Assembly: GCA_029939815.1 (NCBI GenBank)
Contig: JAOZSF010000132.1
Location: forward strand, 1-5,897
DNA length: 5,897 bases
Source of the DNA: a bacterium
GTDB lineage: Bacteria; Auribacterota; UBA3054; B51-G9
Direction: 5' to 3'
Shown: piece after piece, positions 1 to 4,700 of the stretch
How positions within the stretch are numbered: position 1 is the first letter of the stretch
How the letters are laid out: each line of letters starts with the position of its first letter
Notes under the pieces: model-generated
What the model was told of the DNA's origin: nothing
Seen by the model: only the letters and a program-made list of their open reading frames with translations
The model's database searches: none
Translations under genes and position numbers: made by a program

Positions 1-274
1 TTCGAGTTCTTGAAAGGTCGGTAACTTTCATTTTGATAAGTATTTTATCGAAAAGAAAACATTCCTGCGCATAATCTATGTGCGCGAATTCCGTTGCGAA
101 GCCGAAGCCGCGCTTGATATCCGCAACAAGTTCGGGATAATGTTCAGCGGTAATAACCTCTCTGCACGAGCCCATCCATTGGAAGAAGCGTGCGAAATAA
201 ACATTTCCGACACTATTTGTATCATCAAAAGTTACGAGGTGATGATATTCGTAATATTTTTCAGTTTCTACCAT
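1..274 (-). CDS. Enediyne-type hot-dog thioesterase (CalE7/SgcE10-like), 3' end outside window
   Basis: Acyl-carrier-protein thioesterase of the 4HBT hot-dog fold, expected to hydrolyse the finished chain from the ACP of the neighbouring synthase in the cytoplasm. I translated 91 residues from ATG at 274-272. The run from YYEYHHLVTFDDTN through SVGNVYFARFFQWMGSCRE matches, from memory, the N-terminal half of CalE7/DynE7/SgcE10 (pattern ETNLVGNVYY..YLRWQGRCRE). Asn20 and Arg38 fall where CalE7 has its functional Asn19 and Arg37; the Tyr29 position is Phe30 here. The family is about 145 residues long, so roughly 60% is present and the rest continues past position 1. An in-frame TAA lies four codons upstream and the next in-frame ATG is codon 34, so this start is well constrained, although no Shine-Dalgarno is visible. 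The gene is co-directional with the synthase, 506 bases downstream of it, with its own predicted promoter. A generic acyl-CoA thioesterase is less likely given the TN..GNVY and CRE signatures. Confidence 0.88.
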   Translation of the reverse strand, partial: MVETEKYYEYHHLVTFDDTNSVGNVYFARFFQWMGSCREVITAEHYPELVADIKRGFGFATEFAHIDYAQECFLFDKILIKMKVTDLSRTR

Positions 275-282
275 AATGGTAA

Positions 283-311
283 ATTATAATGTTTTAGGCC
301 AAAATAGTCAA
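283..311 (-). promoter_or_regulatory. Predicted sigma70-like promoter for the thioesterase gene
   Basis: On the minus strand TTGACT (311-306) is followed after exactly 17 bases by TATAAT (288-283), an 11/12 match to the sigma70 consensus with ideal spacing. Only 8 bases separate the -10 box from the ATG at 274, so the predicted transcription start falls on or about two bases before the start codon and the message would be leaderless or nearly so. This agrees with the absence of a Shine-Dalgarno sequence. The region is AT-rich, so chance matches are easier, and if the host uses a Bacteroidota-type sigma factor the consensus would differ. Confidence 0.5.
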
Positions 312-412
312 TTGCTTTAATTTTAAAAAGCAAGTTTTCTAAATTTTCATTGTTATTTCAACAAAAATATAAAATACTCGACGAATTTGGAAGTTCATCT
401 TGCTTTTTTTTA

Positions 413-487
413 GCCGCGAATGCGCGAATGAAATACGAATTTAATTCTAAGTTTTTGTTTTATTGTTTTTATTAGCGCATTAGCGGC
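413..487. repeat. Imperfect inverted repeat with CGAAT-rich arms
   Basis: The left arm GCCGCGAATGCGCGAAT (413-429) and right arm ATTAGCGCATTAGCGGC (471-487) are inverted copies matching at 15 of 17 positions, separated by 41 bases. Each arm is internally repetitive: CGAAT occurs at 417-421, 425-429 and 436-440 on the left, and TTAGCGCATTAGCGG on the right has the same period of 8. From memory, similar strings (CCACGAATGCACACGAAT-type) recur in intergenic regions of many unrelated bacteria. I treat this as a member of that dispersed repeat type, function unknown. Confidence 0.6.
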
Positions 488-534
488 AATACTTCTTTTT
501 GAATCGCACTGTGGGAGCTACGCACAACGTTTTA

Positions 535-559
535 CCGCAGCCACCGGCAGCGGCTACAG
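535..559 (-). repeat. GC-rich hairpin repeat, copy 1 (REP-like)
   Basis: This 25-base unit matches copy 2 at 741-765 at 23 of 25 positions in the same orientation. Read on the minus strand, its core CCGCTGCCGGTGGCTGCGG folds into a hairpin of seven G-C pairs with one internal T-T mismatch and a GGT loop. No T-run follows it, so it is not a standard terminator. Confidence 0.65.
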
Positions 560-610
560 CTTTTTGCAGTTGGAGTTGATCACAATCGACACAATAAAAT
601 TATTTAAAAA

Positions 611-630
611 CTTATGTAGTCTTATGTGGT
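611..630. repeat. 10-bp tandem duplication
   Basis: CTTATGTAGT (611-620) is followed directly by CTTATGTGGT (621-630), which differs at a single base. On the minus strand it reads ACCACATAAG then ACTACATAAG. The function is unknown; it may be part of the same dispersed intergenic repeat material as the CGAAT-rich arms. Confidence 0.55.
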
Positions 631-740
631 TAAATATTTCCTGTAGATCATATTTATCTCCGATACGCTATGTTATCGGGGCAAGCCTGTCAGCTATTTT
701 ATAATGTCAAGCTGGGAAGGTTGACTTACTTTCTTACTTT

Positions 741-765
741 CCGCAGCCATCGACAGCGGCTACAG
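741..765 (-). repeat. GC-rich hairpin repeat, copy 2 (REP-like)
   Basis: This second copy of the 25-base unit begins 15 bases after the synthase stop codon. On the minus strand the core CCGCTGTCGATGGCTGCGG keeps the hairpin of copy 1. One of the two substitutions turns a C-G pair into U-G and the other lies in the three-base loop. Its position just after the gene would suit a 3'-end mRNA stabiliser or a weak terminator, but no T-run follows. Confidence 0.65.
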
Positions 766-780
766 TAATTACAGGAGTCA

Positions 781-1749
781 TCAAATAATCACTTTCAGAA
801 AATCCAAACTGTGAGTCGCATCCATAGAAGATTTCATATTCTTCGGTTTTGCTCCCGCCTGAATTACAAGTTTTTTTACTTGTTCCGCAGTTCTGTATCC
901 AAGATGAAAATCCATAAACCACTCCATGTGCGGTCGGGTCGGATGCTGCGGATTAAAACTTTCGGTATAAAAAGGTGTTCCCGGTTTAGCATTTTTCAAT
1001 ATTGAGCCGAGAACATTTATCACTTCCTCATCGCGCAATGCTTCAATAATTCCAACAGCAATGCACACATCGGCTTCCGCGGCGAATTTTGCTATTTTTT
1101 CTGCCGCGTCATCCCGTCGAAGGTCAATGCGGTATGTTTTAACTTCACTATTTGTATTTTCCAGTTCTTTTTCCACATATTCAAGCGCAGCCGGCTCGAT
1201 ATCGACCGCCACCAATTCGATTTTTGTTTCCGGCAACAGCTTAACGAGACAACGTTCAATCGGAGCGGCACCGATTCCGATATCGAAGATTTTGATAGTA
1301 TCTTTTTTAAGAGGTTTCATGATATTAACGATATCTTCAGCCACCCATTTAATTCTGTTTCTGCAGGCAACCGATGCCGGATACTCGAGTTGGGATTTAT
1401 CGAAATGGAATGCGAGTCCCCTGCTTTGACTTGTTTCCTGAACAAGTTTATCGAGCATAAGAAAATCGCCTGCATAACCGAAAGGTTTTTCGATAGCGTG
1501 TCTGAAAACATCTGAGCCGTCAAGGAAAGGAGTGATATGATTTATCAGTTCCGTTCTCATTTGGTAAAGTTTTTCCGGCTCAACTTTTTCACCAATAATA
1601 ATAAGCTGATTAATCAAATTATCAACCACAGCACAAAATTGTTTATGATGTTCTTCGGTATCGGGTGTATTCGGGTCATCGGCGAACAGCGGTTTAAACT
1701 GTGTCATCTTTTCGGAAAAATCTTCTATGAGATAATTAAATCTATCCAT
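781..1749 (-). other. C-terminal SAM-dependent methyltransferase domain (synthase residues 1382-1703)
   Basis: Class I methyltransferase fused in frame behind the PPTase. The SAM loop is FDIGIGAAP (1536-1544, DxGxG at Asp1537-Gly1541) and the acidic strand end VAVDIEP (1561-1567) has Asp1564. An upstream helical part carries KPFGYAGDF (1469-1477) and RNR (1511-1513). The tail MEWFMDFHLGYRT (1656-1668) and final FLKV complete the pattern. GYAGD plus RxR plus this tail mark, from memory, a stand-alone bacterial family sometimes named 3-hydroxypalmitate methyl ester biosynthesis protein. It is unlike the C-methyltransferases embedded between DH and KR in other PKSs. Met1382 (ATG 1749-1747) could be the ancestral start, but no Shine-Dalgarno precedes it and the frame is continuous. 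The substrate is unknown. Confidence 0.87.
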
Positions 1750-4700
1750 AGGAGAATCAGAGCTGATTTTTGAGTTCACCGCCTGAGTGTTTCCAAAAGA
1801 AATAGTAAGAGCAACCCTGGAAACTTTTTCATCAGCCAAACTCACCATTGTGCAAAAATATTCCTGCGTGCCTTTGGCGTCCGCGTAAGAAAAAGAAAGC
1901 CATGGGTCACCAAGCGATACGTTAAATCGAGGAAGTATTCTTTTCAGGTCATTAGCTTTCTTAGCAGCTTCAATCAGCGTCCAAACACGAGTAGCGGAAA
2001 CATCGAAAGTTTCCATCGTTTGTTCAGTCAAATTAAGCGCGAGTTTATAACCGTCATTATGAAGGAGTCCACGCCAAGTTTCCGCGTTGCGCGATTCAAC
2101 GGGTTCAACATCAATTCCGACCGGAATTTGTCCTATAAAAGCGAAGGAGAAGTTTGAACTATCGGTAATAGAAACATCGCAACCGTCAAAAATATTTTTT
2201 ATTTCTTTTTCAGCATTAATTACAAGTTGCGGTTTACCGCTTTCATCATGCTGCAGAGAAATGAGTTGCGAGTTGATTTCTTTGCCGTATTTTTCCGCAA
2301 AAGCGAGTGCTGCACGGCGGGCTGCCGCGAGATTACAAATAACCGATTTATGTCTTGCATCGGAAATATTTTCGGTCAGTTTTTTAATTTCTTCATCAGA
2401 AATTTCCGCCACTCCGGTTTTAATTTCTGAATGGCTGACCGCGGCTATCTCCCATTTAATATCAGCAGCGAGAACATCCAAATCTTCTTTAACTCTTTTA
2501 AGCGGGATTGGTTTTGCGACTCGCGATATCAGAGCAGAATTCTTTTTATCCGGAGTTTTAGTAACGACGTTTTTAATTATTTCGATAAGTTTTCCTTTTT
2601 CGTTATAAACCGCGAGATCGGAAATAATTTGGTCGGATTCTTGTTTTTTTACAATAACCCGACAAATCACTTTTTCACCCTTAACCGGTTTATTGCAGAA
2701 AATAATCTCACCGATTTTTTCCGGCAAAGAACCTTCAGGAAGAATCAGCAGACCGGATTGCAAAAAGGAATCACGTGCCGCCGGTGAAGCAGTTATAATT
2801 TTTTTTGAGAATTTATCATCGAAATACTTTTCGTTTTCAGGAATAATTATTTCAGTTACACACTCATCAAGCAGTTCACGTTTTTTAATTTTACTAATTC
2901 TGCGGAAAAATTTTCCCTGAAAAAGCGGTGATGGGAAAAGCGCATCAGGATCAATGTCAATATTTTCTTTTATGTCAACAAAAGCGGGGATATCATCGGG
3001 CAAATCCACTTTTTTATCATAAATAAATTCTGCAGAAACACAGTCGGTTTGAAATCCGTCAGCTTCAACTCTGATTACACATTTTACTGAATTATCATCA
3101 ACGGCGAGCGCGTAGATTCTAAGAACTGCGCTATCGTTTTCGGGAATAATAATTGGTTTAATGAAATCAATATTTTTTGCTTCAGAGATTTTATCAGTCT
3201 CCAAACATATCGCCGCGGCTTCAGCCATAGCTTCAATCGCCATCACACCCGGAAACATGGTAGTTCCTTCAAAGACATGTTCAGCAATGAACAAATCGGA
3301 ATCACGGTCAACAGAAATTTCAGATATAAGTTCAACACCCGGAGCATATCTCAAGATTTTATTTGTGAAACGCGGGCGCGGAGTCGGCAAAGGCGCGAAA
3401 ATATCATTTTCAAGTTGAGAGCCAAGACTTCCGGTAACAATGAAAGTTGTTGTATCCGCCGAACCGCTGCAAATTTTCAAATAAGCATCAACTCCCTGTT
3501 TAGTACTCATCGGATTAACTCCACTCGCTTTCAAAGATTTAACAACGCCGAGTTTTTGCCCGAGACCCGCTTCCGCCCAAACGGAATATCCGAGCGAAGC
3601 GCAATGGATTTTGGGATTTTGGGATTTTATTTCCGCGAGTGCGCCATCGAGCCACGCGTTAGCGAAAGTATAATCGGTTTGACCTCTCATTCCTGTTTTA
3701 CCGAGAACGGAGGAAATGACATGAAAAACCTTCAACTGATTCATTGGAATTGATTGTACCAAATTATACATTCCGCGAGCTTTAATATTAATAGTTTTCA
3801 GAAAATCTTCTTCAGACATATTTTCTAAAAGTGTCAATTTACTTATTCCGGCACCGTGAAGAACAGCGGTAATTTTCCCGAGTGATTTTTCAGCTTCATC
3901 AATAACTTTTTTCATTTGCTGAAGATTGGTAACATCGCATTGGAAATATTTATAAACAATTCCTTCATCATCAAGAATTTTAAAATGCTCAACCATTTCA
4001 TCATTTCCAGGCAAAGCCGAACGACCGATGAACATGAGTTTAACCCCGGTTTTCAGCGCGAGTCCGCGTGACATTTCGAAAGTAATGCCTTTTGCTCCAC
4101 CGGTAGCGAGCAGCACATCATTTTTGTTAAGTTCCGGAGCATTTTTCTTAGAGATTGTTAATTTTTTAGCGACATCAGTTACGCGCGTGCCTGAAGAATC
4201 GTATTTGTAAAAGACACGGCTTCCTGTTGTGAGAATTTCTTTTTCAATAACATTCGCCCATTGGTCAGGACTCCATTCAGTCGGCAGGGTCAACCATTTT
4301 GCCTGAAGGGCTGAATGTTCCAGGCGGAGCGTTTTCATAAAAGCTTTTCCCGCGTCAGCGGAATCATCAACCTTCTCGGGATTTACGCAGGGACGCGCGA
4401 CGAGGCAGCGGAGATGTTTCCACGAAGCATCGCGCTCATTTCCGATCCATCTGAACACATTAAATAGAGTCATTGAATTTTTATGAATGTAAGCATCGAA
4501 GCCATCTTCCCGGAAATCGAATACGCTCTTATTTTCTTCCGGAAGAATTAAAATAAGAACGGAAAAATCTAAAGGAGAATTTTTCAACTCTGAAATCTTT
4601 TCGGGAGAAACAACCACCGGATTAAGTCCTTTTCTTTCAAACCTGTTTTGTGACGCAATAACCCGAGGATCATTTTTTTCACCGATTATCAGCGCAGAAC

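Larger units (their letters stand above)
275..780. other. AT-rich intergenic spacer with short repeats, no gene
   Basis: This 506-base gap separates the synthase stop codon from the thioesterase start. I found no open frame with recognisable coding content and no tRNA-like or rRNA-like sequence. A short minus-strand frame entering from 922 ends near 734 and is a shadow of the synthase tail. The gap contains two copies of a GC-rich hairpin repeat, one pair of inverted CGAAT-rich arms, a 10-bp tandem duplication and a promoter next to the thioesterase. No hairpin followed by a T-run placed like a classical terminator is seen after the synthase stop. The mosaic of small GC-rich repeats in an AT-rich background looks like accumulated repetitive elements rather than a conserved regulatory leader. 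Confidence 0.75.

Noticed and set aside
80..289. Plus-strand 69-residue frame at the left end
   Set aside because: It is antisense to the thioesterase, whose minus-strand translation is a clear family match.
362..369. TATTTTTG on the minus strand as a Bacteroidota-type -7 box (TAnnTTTG)
   Set aside because: No TTTG-like -33 partner was found at the right distance, and the TTGACT/TATAAT pair nearer the gene is a better candidate.
325..408. Perfect 10-bp inverted repeat AAAAAGCAAG/CTTGCTTTTT
   Set aside because: The 64-base spacer makes a terminator hairpin unlikely, and A/T-run-based matches of this size are expected by chance in AT-rich DNA.
658..681. Hairpin with TATCGG/CCGATA stem as a transcription terminator
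   Set aside because: The stem is only 6 perfect pairs on the minus strand with an 8-base loop and no following T-run, and lies 100 bases past the synthase stop.
535..765. CRISPR array
   Set aside because: Only two repeat copies about 180 bases apart, with no regular spacing and no cas genes in view.
734..922. Minus-strand 62-residue frame overlapping the synthase tail
   Set aside because: It lies in a different frame over the methyltransferase coding region and ends in the hairpin repeat; no recognisable product and no ribosome binding site.
1747..1749. Separate methyltransferase gene starting at the internal ATG
   Set aside because: The upstream frame is continuous through the PPTase, there is no stop or Shine-Dalgarno before this ATG, and the short linker looks like a normal interdomain segment.
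2087..2608. Plus-strand frames over the synthase, the longest being 173 residues
   Set aside because: They are low-complexity Ser/Ala/Ile/Phe-rich antisense shadows of the DH-PPTase region. The same holds for the other plus-strand frames between 811 and 5788.
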